A DNA stretch of 64,000 bases from Tethya wilhelma (lineage: Eukaryota > Porifera > Demospongiae > Tethyida > Tethyidae): positions 7,578,453-7,642,452 of the forward strand of contig CAXIPT010000003.1 in NCBI GenBank assembly GCA_964030475.1, in the 5' to 3' direction. The notes beneath the pieces were generated by a model that saw nothing but the letters and a program-made list of their open reading frames with translations, did no database searches and had not been told where the DNA came from. The position numbers and the translations under genes are program-made. Shown piece by piece: positions 40,343 through 52,017 of the stretch. Every line of letters starts with the position of its first letter. The first letter of the stretch is position 1.

Positions 40343-43129
40343 ATGGCTACGGCAGCAGCGGCTAGCTCAAGTGCGTCTACCTCTCCTCCACTGTCCAGAA
40401 TAGGACTAAATGCCCATAAGGCCGGAATGGAAGGTATTGATAAAGAAAAGATTGACAAAATAATTTTGGAGGCCTCCAAAGGCTCAAAGTATTATGAGAA
40501 TGAAGTCCGACGAGAGGAACAGGTGACCAAGAGGGTGGACGCCATGCTAGAGAACCTCAGGAGATTGACCCCTGCTCAAATCCAGAGTGCTCTAAAGGTT
40601 GTGGACAAGGAGCTGGAGGCACTGGAGAGGACAAGAGACCTTGGTCACATTATAGTGCATGTTGACATGGATGCATTCTACGCTGCTGTAGAAACAAAGA
40701 ACAACCCCAGACTACAGGATGTCCCTATGGCAGTGGGAGGATACTCAATGTTGGTATGTGTGTGTGTGTAGACCCTAACAGATACTAATAGTTGTTCCGT
40801 ACATCGTGAACCTCTAGATCTAATTATCTAACTATATCCACTCCTTTCAGTCCACCTCAAACTACCTAGCTCGGAGGTATGGTGTCCGAGCAGCCATGCC
40901 AGGATTTATTGGCAAGAAGCTGTGTCCTAACTTGGTGATTGTAAAGCCTCACTATGAGTGGTACTATGAATACAGCAAGCAAGTGAGGGAGGTGTTGAGT
41001 CTCTATGATCCCCAGTTCTCTCCTATGGGCCTTGATGAAGCTTACCTAGATTTGACTGATTATGTTAGAAGTAAGATGGAAGATGCTTCAGGTACTTTAG
41101 TGGTGCATACGGATGATAAGTCAAGACTACATCATACAGCTACCCAACATCTTTCAGATGAAAGTCTGCAGTCTGATCCTACAACTACAAGGTATTAATA
41201 TGTGTGAGACTTGTAGTTATTTCTAACTTTAGAAACTTCCCCCCTCCCACTCAAAGCCCTCTAGCATCTACTAGTGGTGTCTCTACAGAGGAATTTAATC
41301 AATCATCAACTCTGTACCGTGATTCTGATAATGAAGATGACTTAGCTAGCCACTCCCTTCCATCCTCCTACTGGAAGTGTGCTGAACAAATTGTGGAAGA
41401 AATGCGTTCTAAGATATTTGAAGCCACAGGTCTAACAGCGAGTGCTGGCTTAGCTCCGAACAAGATGTTGGCAAAGGTTGCTTCAGATAAGAACAAACCA
41501 AATGGACAATATTCAGTGACTCCAACTAGAGAGGGAGTCCTGCAGTTTGTACAACAGCTACCAATCAGAAAGGTAAGTGAATGTTTGTGACCGACATCAT
41601 GGATAGTATTTCTGCCGACATCATGCCAATTAACACTGTCACCTGAAAGGTATGCTCAACCCCTCCATATTGTGGTGTGTACTCTGATCCACAGGTGTCA
41701 GGGATTGGCAAGGTGTCTGAGAGAATGTTGAATGCCCTGGGTATTACGATGTGCAGGGACCTCCATGAACAGAGGGCTGTGCTCCATCTATTGTTCTCTG
41801 CAGTCTCTTCACAATACTTCCAGTGTATCTCACTAGGGATTGGGTCAACTAATGTCCACAGGTTGGGCAATAATTTTTTAGTATTGTACACTCTCTTTTA
41901 CATTTGCTGCTGTCACTGTCAGGAAATATGAACGCAAGAGTATGAGCACTGAGAGGTATATTATATGGTTTAGTGTATAATATTATTATAGTATAATTTA
42001 TAATTTCAAAATTAAAATTTTTAGGACATTTCGTGAAATCAGTGAACCAGCTGAGCTATTGGACAAGTGTAAGGAGCTGTGTCATTCTCTTGCTGAAGAT
42101 ATGAGTCAGAAAGGAGTCAAGGTGAACAAATGGTAGTTCTAACTTCACACAATGTCTACATCAATCAGTATACTGTATTTTTGGTCCGACATACAGGGCA
42201 GAAGTGTTACATTGAAGTTGAAGACAGTTCACTTTGAGGTAAAGTCTCGAGCCACAAGGGTCTCCAAGCTGGTCTCCTCTGCTGAGGACCTCTATGAGGC
42301 TGCTAGTGGTCTGCTGAGAGCAGAGATAGCTGCTGTTTGTCCCCATCCACTTCGCCTCAGATTAATGGGTTAGTGTAGGAGACTGTAATACAGTAATAGA
42401 CCCTTAAAGACAATAACAGACTAGTATGTTTTGTTGCACAGTCATGTTCTTATGAATCAATGTCACATGTACACATATACAGGGGTTAGGATTTCTTCAT
42501 TTGAGAATGAGAAACAAGACAGCAGACAGAATACATTGGATGCCTTCCTTAAACCCTGCAACAAACTGTCTCCTTCAAAGTCACAGTCGACCTCATTTTG
42601 TACTCAGTCAGTAGCACATCATGATATTCTTGACTCCAGATTGGAGGGTGAACCAACTGGTGACCTCAGCGATGATTTAATACTAGGATCTTCCTCTCAA
42701 GAAGTGCTTGATGAATCTTCTGAACTAGACTCTCACTGTGACCCAGTTCAAATGGCGACTTGTCCTATTTGTAACTGCCAAGTTCCTGTTGACAACATAC
42801 TCTTCAATAGGCACATTGATGAATGCTTGAATACTACTGCTTTAAATGAGTGTGACAAAACTTCAACCTCAAGTGTTTCAACTCAACCAGGTGGTCTCAC
42901 AAACGTTCCAGCTTCCTCTGAATTGGCAACCAACTCTCCACTGAAGATAAGTGTGGACAGAACTTCCAGTATGACTGTTACTAAAGCAAATGGTTATAAC
43001 TTGTCAAAGTTGACATCAACCTCCCCATCTCAAACACACCGGAAAAGAAAATCTAGTCAAAGTAACTCAACCACCAATGCCAGCAAAAAATTTAAAACAA
43101 TTGAAGAGTTATTTAGGAAACAAAAGTAG
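40343..43129 (+). CDS. POLK: DNA polymerase kappa (Y-family translesion polymerase)
   Basis: Nuclear translesion polymerase that bypasses bulky minor-groove adducts. Eight phase-consistent exons: 40343-40753, 40851-41191, 41257-41572, 41695-41861, 41923-41955, 42025-42121, 42197-42368, 42483-43129, total about 727 residues. The first exon contains the kappa-type N-terminal clasp ([17 protein letters not shown]) and [12 protein letters not shown] (catalytic Asp about 108). The second contains [14 protein letters not shown] (Asp/Glu about 199-200). [20 protein letters not shown] and the helix-hairpin [12 protein letters not shown] follow; FEVKSRA and [16 protein letters not shown] mark the little-finger domain. 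One UBZ4 zinc finger, [12 protein letters not shown]...HIDEC, starts near residue 606; vertebrate POLK has two. The C-terminus [12 protein letters not shown] resembles a PCNA-interacting tail. The start codon lies in good context. Confidence 0.95.
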
Positions 43130-43174
43130 TTATTTTGTTGCAAATCGCACTGTATAATTAGTAAATAACAATGA

Positions 43175-43180
43175 AATAAA
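43175..43180 (+). terminator. Polyadenylation signal of POLK
   Basis: AATAAA 46 bp after the POLK stop codon. The next plus-strand gene starts within 100 bp, so transcription units are closely packed. Confidence 0.7.
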
Positions 43181-43222
43181 CATCTCTAGAGCACGTGTGC
43201 AGGGGAGGGTAAGAATTTTCCA

Positions 43223-43232
43223 GGGGAACCCC
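43223..43232. promoter_or_regulatory. kappaB-like palindrome upstream of the CARD gene
   Basis: GGGGAACCCC fits the Rel/NF-kappaB consensus GGGRNNYYCC. It is embedded in a perfect palindrome CCAGGGG-AAC-CCCCTGG (43220-43236) and an overlapping 9-bp hairpin AGGGGAACC / GGTTCCCCT (43222-43246). It lies 41 bp upstream of the proposed ATG of the CARD/death-domain gene. Binding is inferred from sequence only; a structural hairpin role is the alternative. Confidence 0.5.
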
Positions 43233-43272
43233 CTGGTGGTTCCCCTACTCCTGTACACAGCCTGTCAACAAC

Positions 43273-45488
43273 ATGGCTACACAAGATTCGTTTTACTGTT
43301 CTGGTAAGTTTATATTCAGTGACTGTACACGTCTGATAGTTATTGTTGCTATGCGTGACTTTGTGAAAGCAGAAGTCAGTAGATAAGAAAGGCCGGGGAA
43401 CCCGCTGAGTTGCTTGGCAGTGAGGGTATGCATGTCTGCATGTCTATTATCTCACATGGGAGTAAGCCAGGCCATATATATATATATACACACAAATGCG
43501 TGTTAGGCATAAAACAGGAAGTGAATACAAAATAATTTTTATATCTATAATAATAACAACAGAGACACATGACTATCATTTATGAGCAAATAGATGCTTC
43601 AGGTGCTGAGATAATTTGTATGGTGAATCTAGTTCTACAGGCTCAAATTCCAAGAGATATTCTGAAGCAAGTGCTGCAGACTACTTTGACGGCACCAGCA
43701 CACCATGATTGGGAATACTTTAACACTGCAGATGTTGCTCCTAACCTACTTGCAGCTAGTCTGGTGGATCAGAGTGATTATGAACACCTTTGTAATTCTC
43801 TTGTGAAAATGAAACAAAGACGTGAAGAGTTGTTGTTTAAAATCTTACCAAGAAAGGGGAACCAAAAGAGGACCCTCTTTCTCTTTTGTCAGTGTCTGAT
43901 GCAAGCACGCCCAACAATGCATTTTGCTCACCAATTGAGAACAGCTGGTATTATAGTATAGGGATATTGTGTTGGACTGTGTAATTAGTGTAATAATGTT
44001 GTTTTTGCAGCACTTGAGATCTGTGGAGTTGAATCAACCCTTGACAATATTCCTGGTTAGTTGAATTAATTCCAGAATGGGGTAGATAAATTAAATAGCA
44101 ATTATTTATTGATTTCAGACAATCCTCCCTTGTCTTCCTATGCCTATGTAACATTCTCCCCACTTTACCTGCACCTGAGAAACTTGATTCTGCCCGATTG
44201 CTATAACAGTGAAATTTAGCTTCAATAGTTTTTGCATCTCTAAGTACTTTTTGTGCATCCTTATACTGTTTATGCAGCATAGGCACAGGACCCCCCTCCT
44301 CCCCCCACCCCCAACATGCATGCTAAACTGTAGTTGGTCCACAACTTTGAAATTCTGCTGAACATGAGGATGTCGCTGCCTATGTGCACAGCCATCCACA
44401 CATGAAGCACACATAAGTGTATTTTTATTGTGCCCAATATTGTCAGATTTAACTTTGACAATTATTTCATGAAAATTCTGTGGATCACTTTGTCAGGACT
44501 GAAGTACCGTAGTAAAATTTGTACAGCTTATAATATTATTTCTAGAACCATGGATAGTTAAAACATTTCTGTAATATATTACTTTAATTTGCCATAATTA
44601 TCGGGTGAGGCCAAATATCTCTATTCTAAAGTGCTATTTTACCATCTTTAATTTAGACATTGATGCCCACCTTCAAGAGATGGTAACTTCATTACATGCC
44701 AAGAGTGTTTCAGTTGATCTTGCGTCCATGTTTGCTGAGAGTCTTGATCTTACTGATAATGATGTTGGTGACAGTATCTCAATCAACCTTGGGGATCTGG
44801 CACAACTGTGGATGAGAAAAAACCATGAAACTTGTACACACCATAGACTTGTGGAGGCCTTAATCTGCACAAAAAGGCCTTGGCAGATATGCATCTGGTA
44901 TCACAGGTATGTATATATGCGATGATTATTATCAGTATAATATTATAGCATAATTTATGATTATGACATGGTGAAGTGTATGTTAACCATTCTGAAATAT
45001 CTACACTCAATATCTAGAAACTATGAAATGGAAATTTTATACTATGAACTATATAATAATATTATTATGTTTTTTGTTTTGTTAAGATGATGTAGCTATA
45101 TTATATCGCATATATATAGATGATTATTTTAGTTTAGCCCTTCCTTAACAAACGAAGCATTCTGCTGAGAGGGATTTCAATCATGTATAATTATGTAATT
45201 ATTGTATATTTATTTTAGTATTTACCAACTGTATAGCTTTAAAAAATGAAAAAGAGATGCAAACGTTTCTCTTCGATCTTGGTGATGAGTGGTGGAAGGT
45301 AGTTGAGTTTCTTGGCTATTCAAGGGGTGAGGTTGAGAGATCATTTAGCAGGGAGTGTGCAAACTCACGTCTGAAACAAGTGAAGGTGTTTCTATCCATC
45401 TTTCAATTGCCCAACTGTGGAGTGCACACTTCAACTATCCTAGACATGCTTGCACAAAAGGCAGGAGTAACCATCCAAAAGCAAACCA
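43273..45488 (+). CDS. CARD-death domain-death domain protein (or 5' part of a larger gene)
   Basis: Predicted adaptor-type death-fold protein. Called exons: 43273-43303 (MATQDSFYCS), 43594-43947, 44011-44055, 44657-44906, and a last block 45219/45237-45488. The second exon encodes a CARD, shown by the late-helix signature LLFKILPRKGN...LFLFCQCL, as in caspase-9/RAIDD-type CARDs. Exon 4 is death-domain-like (INLGDLAQLWMRKNHETC...HHRLVEAL). Exon 5 is a clear death domain (FDLGDEWWKVVEFLGYSRGEVERS). Splicing is consistent through exon 4, but its last helix (NLHKKALADMHLVSQ) is in another frame and exon 4 to exon 5 phases disagree, so a frameshift, missing exon or sequence error is present. Exon 5 ends A|GTATGT in phase 1, which matches the ankyrin gene exon at 53021. 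Confidence 0.6.
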
Positions 45489-45495
45489 GTATGTT

Positions 45496-46510
45496 ATCAT
45501 ACGTACGGTAGTACGTATAGTAGGAATGGGCCGACTGTCCCATAGACACAATACAAAATGTTTATGCTCATAAACTTTCAGAGAATGACAGCTAAGCCTT
45601 CAAACATGGATTAAAGCCTCCCTTGGATAGTTTTCTAAGTGCATACATCAACAAAACTCACAGAAACTTTCTAGAGCACTCTGGAGAGAGCGCTGGCGGG
45701 AAGCCAGAACAGTGCAATTTTGTTTTCTTCTTCCTTCCTTCCTTCCTTCCTAACTGACAAACTTGAACGCGATTTCCAGACAAACAAAAGGCATTCAGCC
45801 AGCTTTAACTGTACAGTGCAACTTGACTTCATCCGAACTACGTCCTTTTTTACTCGTTTGGTGCCTAAAAGCTATATAACAAACAAAATCTAGGCATTTT
45901 AAAAACTCTGATATAAAATACTGTACTTGCATGTAGCCATCTTGATGTAGGTAAAGGTCGTCAACAGACCACGTGGTTTGCATGCATATAATGCGCATGC
46001 GCATCCAGTGTACTTGAAAGCAGTATAGCTCATGCTTTTTGTAGAGACTGACCAGTCTCTGATATTGCAGTTGAGCACCTTAGTGTTGGAAAAAGTGAAC
46101 AAACAAGTATATTAAAAATTTCATAAAAATTAGCAGTGTAGGAATGGGCAGTGCTGCAAAAAGAAAGGAAACAAGCTGGGACTTTAAATTTCGGCACATG
46201 ACTACTTCATTTTCAAAATTTTCCAAGCTCATATAGGTTGCCTGTATACCTTCTAATTTATTTATGACTTAATTGGAATCAGAATTTTAATCATGATTCT
46301 ATAATTATTATAATAATATCAATGCATGGGCATGGAGCATTGTTTGAACCATATCAATATTTATTTTATATGACTGGATACATGAGGAATCGAAAATGAA
46401 AATGAAGTAGTCATGTGCCGAAATTTAAAGTCCCAGCTTGTTTCCTTTCTTTTTGCAGCACTGCCCATTCCTACACTGCTAATTTTTATGAAATTTTTAA
46501 TATACTTGTT
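45496..46510. mobile_element. ~1-kb foldback-type element, copy A
   Basis: Direct repeat of 52018-52965. It starts with the palindrome ATACGTAC-GGTA-GTACGTAT, eight bases after the donor at 45488. The 3' part is an inverted repeat with apparently perfect 114-bp arms (46102-46215 and 46397-46510) around a ~180-bp loop. There is no coding capacity. A TTCC run lies near 45731-45750. Within-copy arm identity is higher than between-copy identity. Confidence 0.75.
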
Positions 46511-46635
46511 ATTATGACAGCAAGTTGCCCCATGCAGGCAGTGAGTCTGAGCAATAATATTATGCAGAGGCATGGATCAATGTGGGAGTGTGCTGATTGA
46601 CTAGACTTGACTGCATAGCATATGGTGTTATGATC

Positions 46636-46712
46636 TGTGTCCTGGTGTGCGTGCAGGTGGTCTATGAATATTCACATTAAAATGTATATTCATAGACCAC
46701 ACCAGGACACAT
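46636..46712. repeat. Long imperfect palindrome
   Basis: GTGTCCTGGTGTG...GTGGTCTATGAATATT on the left pairs with AATATACATTTT-side sequence ATATTCATAGACCACACCAG and GACAC on the right. A partial relative (CATTCATAGACCATGC) occurs near 46801. Possibly a small MITE. Confidence 0.6.
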
Positions 46713-48212
46713 GATGGCCCACCACAGACCGATCATGCATGAATGGACCCTGCAGCTAGGCCGGTCATATATAATATTATATGCATGTATACTGATCATG
46801 ACATTCATAGACCATGCTACAGTAGGTGCAGGTGCAATAGGTATAAGGCTATACACAAGTAAACTGGATTCATTGAAACTGTACAATCATAGCAATAATG
46901 GATATACACGCACATGTCTTACCCATGCCATGATGGCCTGGGAATGAGGCTAGCACTAGTCAGGCTTGTATATACGTATGATGTGCACACATATATGTAC
47001 GTACATAGATCAATATAACTAGACTTGCACACAGACTGATTTCTACTGAGTTTTTAAGTTTGACTACTGTACTATGTATACAGGACTCTGCATTTACCTT
47101 AGTTATTGTTTGTGTACATGCATGTACTTATAAACTTTTACTCAGTCCAGCTGTCCTATATATAGTCTGTCAGTGGACTCCAAGCCTATATTATTAAAGT
47201 TTATTCTCTAGCTTATACTATAGTAATGAGTCAGACACTTGTACTCCACTAGTATACAAGTAGCATATTATTGCAAGAATAGTAGTATTTTTTTTTTTTT
47301 AATAAATGAGCAGTGTACTACATAGGAATATGCAGTGACAGAATGTAAATAAAAATATTGATGAATTTGAATTTGACTTTGACCGTCAAACCGTGATAAG
47401 TATAACTGCATGAATCTTGGAGGTGAAAATTTTGGCTTGAATATATCTAATTGGCTAGCTGAGTTGATGTATGGGGAGCATTGGACTTCTGGTATACTGG
47501 CAAAACAAGTGTTTCGATTTTTTTAACAAAATTAATGACGTCAAACCGTTAGTTAACTGTCTAAACCCTATTTTGTGAAGAAAAAAGACACTCAGTCTGA
47601 TGCACTTCAAGGTTAAAGGTTTAGGCCTCAGTTTTTGTACTATATGTATACACTTTTGACCACATTCTCTCACAAAATGTCTAACAGGTAACTTGAACAG
47701 AAAAACTGCTCCCACCCAGTCAAAACTCAGCATGATTATATATTCAAGACACACAAACACCCTACAAGCTCACATGCAGACTCACCTATGTGGCAGAGGG
47801 GTCAAAGGTCAGAGGTCACTGAAAGTCAATCATACTCAACACACACACTTGGTTGGATACGCCCACCCTAGCACACACTCGTACTCTCCGCTAGCCATCC
47901 TGCAAACCGCTTACTGCACGTTTTCATGCATATCTATGGTGGCCGAGAAGTATTTCCGGTCACTTGTACGAAGACAACTTCCAGTCACTAATTTTTGTAG
48001 GAAATGATCTCCAGCACCTCCTGAACACTTATAGTAGTCTTGGACACACCCCTTCACGATCCCCTAATTAAATTAGCTCTAGCTAAATCCCCGCCCACTC
48101 GAAATACACTACCTGTCAACACTCATGATTTCCGGCTATACATGTACAGTAGGTATATACCACCCCCCAGATTAGGAAAAAGCAAACAACAATAATCATT
48201 AAATTCCATTGG
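46713..48212. other. Non-coding stretch 3' of the CARD-GTPase gene
   Basis: AT-rich sequence between foldback copy A and the stop codon of the minus-strand GTPase gene. No conserved reading frame or RNA gene was recognised, and no canonical polyadenylation hexamer was found immediately after the GTPase stop. Confidence 0.45.
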
Positions 48213-50894
48213 CTACAATAAGTTATTTACATAAAAGTCCACATTAGGTTTCTTATCACTATCAGCCACAGCTGCCGAAGAGTGTGCAGAAAGTTGTACA
48301 TCCACAAGGATAAAGTCAAAATCAGTGGTTTCAAAAAAGAAGAGTTCCATTAACATTGGAATGCTGCTTTCCCCGTGGCTTTTGCACTCACCAAATATCT
48401 TGGCTATCTTAGGATCAATAGGACGTCGGCATGTCTTTCCAAATTCAATGGCTTTTTCTTCAAAAATCAAATCTTTTTGCTTTGAAATATTTTCGGCACT
48501 TCTTGCAAATCGATGTTGATTGATTTTGATCATTGCTGGTCTGGCTCTGGATTTCATTGTTAGAACAGCTTGCAACCAGAGATGTGTCAGCCACCTGGCA
48601 CCTTCAGGATATGGCAACTTTTTGGATTTATAACCAGCTGGTAAAACTTTTATTTGTTTCACAACAGCTTCAGGTAGACCAACATCCTGACGAAGTCTTG
48701 CATAGATGGTATCTTTCCAAAGTATGTACTTTTTCATGAAATTTTTCTCCTTCTCTTGATCTGTGTCTCCCTCCACTACTCCATTGGCAAATGTAAGTAC
48801 AACAATGGCATGATCCCACATCTTCTTTCCTAACTTGCTAGTAAGCTTCTTCATGGCATTGATGTCAGGATTAGCAGATCCTGGTACAAATCGAGACTCT
48901 ATCATACGTATACAATAAATGAAAAGGTCAACATCTCTACATTTCTTCTCAATGTCTTTCAGGTATTGCTTTTCATTCTTTGTTCCATCTTGAAGGCCGG
49001 GAGAATCCCAAACAGTAATGGTGATACTATCTACAGGACTCACTTGGTATTCTGTGACTACTGATGTCTGAGCATCAAGTGTTTCACCTTCTTCTGCCAC
49101 TTTGCTTCCAACAAGTTTGTTGACCAGGGTTGATTTTCCTGTCCCTGTTTTGCCAGTGACAAGAATGCTCACTGATGTACTTTGTCTCTCCCAGTCATCA
49201 AGTTTCTTGGCTAGATCCGGAGGTAAAGGAATGGAAAACTCTGTTACAAAACGTTTACACGAAAATTGCTGCCGAGTTGTATCAGCAGCTGTAGTAGCAT
49301 TGATCTCGAGCTTGACCATAGCATTGACATTCTCAGGTTTTGTTTGTCTACCTGCATAATACAGTTATTATACTGAATAATTATATATTGTATGCATGCA
49401 TACAGGTATGGAAATGAGTTCTATAAGAAAGAAAACATGGCTGAAATCTACTCATAATTAATTAATTTTATTATTAGGCATTATATTATAATTTTTTTTA
49501 TTATAATTATTAATACCTTCTGCAAGATCAGGGGAAACATATCCAGTGGCTGATGTGCATGTATCAGCAATACAGTGATCTTGATCCAGAGGGATAGTAG
49601 GTAAGTGAGTACTGTGGGGCATTGTCTCAAGTAACTTAAGCTTGTGGGGCTGGTCCAGGATAGTAACACCAAACTGAAGAAGTGAGGCTACTTGACCACT
49701 TGTAAGGGGGAATATTTTATTAATATTTTGTGACAGAATAATAAATGAAAGTTGCACACATCCATCTGAAACATCTCTGATAAAGATCTGTCTATCATCA
49801 AGCTTAATTTCTTTTGCTATGGTCTCTTCAATTATATATATGTCATTTGCTGTAAAAGCACAATCGGATTCTGTTAATGATTTTGTCTTGACTTTTAACC
49901 ACTCTTCATTGACCTTCACCACTAACAGAGAATCGGTGCATTTTGGATGTTGTGGACCAACAAAGAGACATTTTGGGACTTCAAAGATTTGTCGTTTGCA
50001 ATAATCACTGAAGTCCCTTACATAGTCATCTAGGTGTGTTTCATCCAGAGTAGTTCCTAGACATTCCACAATCTTTTTTAGTATTCTATAATTGATGAAA
50101 GATATATACCTGTGTCTGTTGAGAAATATATGGACATCAGGGATTGTTGTAATTTTTGATAGCTCTTCACTGTCTTTCTCACATATTGATCTAGGGACAC
50201 CCTCTCCACCAAAACAAAGCGCAATTTGGATAACCTTGTTAACCTCAACTTTCCTTTCTTCCATAGATTTAAAAACACTCCACTGTAGTGTCTGAAATTT
50301 TTCAATTATGGCATTTGCTTCATGTACAAGCTTACGAAGCAGTTTTTCTTTGTCCCCTTCACTTAATTGACTCAGATCAAGATAAGGAAACAAACTTTTA
50401 AGTTGGCCAAGACATTTATCTCCAACAAAAGTCTCAAGAGTACAGTTTTGACCACAATAACACTTAAAGCTTACCATTTTCTCTGAAGAACTATGTATAT
50501 CTTCAGAAACTGATTGATGGTCTCTTTTGGTATCTGCTTCTTTGGTAGATATCGATACTTGCCTGACCAGCTCGTTTGCCACACCCTCTAAAACCGAAAT
50601 CTCTTTTAGAATAGCAACAAATATATCAAAATGCACTTTGTCTTCATCAATTTTATTCAGAATTTGATCCAACAGTAGACTTGCTCTATCATATTTGTTA
50701 ACTAAGGAATTCTCAGCATCAGTTTTGGTTTCGACTGAAATCAAACATCTAGCAAATGCTTTTACAGTAACTTCATTTACAACTGGTCCCACTGCTTTCC
50801 TTAGCCAATCAAAGTTGGTCCTAACAACTTGATACTGAACAGATTGAGTGATTGCTGCCATCGAGTTAATACTAGTCTTAGTGATATTAATCAA
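48213..50894 (-). CDS. CARD-linked AIG1/GIMAP-like GTPase
   Basis: Two exons: 49517-50894 and 48213-49351, joined in phase (G|GT) to give about 838 residues. Residues ~25-110 resemble a CARD (FDWLRKAVGPVVNE ... VHFDIFVAILKEISVLEG). A Cys cluster FKCYCGQNC near 145 and a helical region with FINYRILKKIVECLG and DYCKRQIFEVP follow; the latter resembles a module I associate with sponge death-fold proteins (from memory). The C-terminal half is a P-loop GTPase: G1 GKTGTGKST at ~526-534, G3 DSPG at ~575-578, and TFAN at ~646-649 in place of the usual TKxD G4. The motif RFVPGSANPDINAMKKL sits where GIMAP proteins have their conserved box. Start is the first ATG of the open frame; a second Met (MAAITQS) is possible. 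The gene lies on the opposite strand between two death-domain gene segments and between two foldback copies. No TM segment or signal peptide was seen. Confidence 0.85.
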
Positions 50895-52017
50895 TGCAAT
50901 AGATGTTTAATAGAAATTTGCATCCAATGCAGCTCGAGGTATTCATGACATGTTATGAAATGAACCTATGAATGAATTCCATAACTTTATGTTATGTATA
51001 TACTGTTATTACTGTAGAGTTAGCCTCGTAAACCATGCATGCAGTCCTTCCCACTTTCAGTCCCTCCCCACTATAAGCATAGCGGGGAGGGACTGGTTTA
51101 CGAGGCTACTGTAGAGTAAAATTGAAGTTAAATAGTAACAAAATTATAAAATTAATCAAGTAATACTATTCATCCAATCAATGCTCCAAGACTACAACGA
51201 CTTAGAGGGCTGGAGAAATAATTATTGCTGGTACAAAGCACACCTACATGCGGGAAGGGCACATATTCATTAAAGGTTTAGACTAATCATAAATTCACAA
51301 CAAAGCATAGGTGAGGATAAAGATATTTTGTACACAACTAGACTATATTCATAGCTAAACTGCACATGACGGACATGAGAGATGAGACAGTAAAATGGGA
51401 TATACACTAAGTCACTTACTATGCATAATCAATATAGGAAACAGCTAGCCAATTAGCTAAGAATATCTAGCCTTTATCAAAATTTATGATACATGATGCC
51501 CAACCAACTGGTTCACAATTGTCCGAGTGTCAACTGGTTATAAGGTGTATCAATTAAAGATCAAGTGAATTGGATGCATGCAGTTATTTTGAATAGTGCT
51601 ATATAGCTATATGTATATTGCCCTTTATTTATGTAATTAGCAAAATTGGCAATTATGCAAACACAAAATTGTACATTTGTCATAGGGATGAAGCAGAGTT
51701 TTTAACTTTGGCGACCTTTACCTACCCAGGCAAGGTTCAAGTCTCGTGCAATTTGCAGCTAATGACCTTTGACCGTTGATCGAAAGTGAGCAGTTGAGCC
51801 TTGATGGGACCAAATGGCAATTTTTGTTGCTTTGACCCCTTGATCGCATCTTGATCCCGATCGCAGGTGTTAGTACAGCGAGTATTGTCGTGACCACCCT
51901 TGTATCAGTATGCATCTCTAAAAGCATTCATGTCTAAATATGGCGGGTGCATGGTAGATACCAAGTAGCTGAGATGGTAAAATTTAATGAAATGTATAGA
52001 GAGTCAGTGAACACATA
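50895..52017. other. Upstream region of the CARD-GTPase gene
   Basis: About 1.1 kb that should contain the GTPase promoter. Contains a TAGCCT-family MITE (51021-51108). No additional gene was recognised. Confidence 0.45.
51021..51108. mobile_element. Palindromic MITE, TAGCCT family, 9-bp TSD
   Basis: Inverted termini TAGCCTCGTAAACC and GGTTTACGAGGCTA flank a GC-rich inner hairpin (TCCCTCCCC/GGGGAGGGA). CTGTAGAGT is present immediately on both sides (51012-51020 and 51109-51117) as a perfect 9-bp target-site duplication. Confidence 0.85.

Noticed and set aside
44116..44148. Exon beginning DNPPLSSYAY after a TTTCAG acceptor
   Set aside because: Reads into a stop after 34 codons, and direct splicing of 44055 to 44657 keeps the frame (G|AC = Asp).
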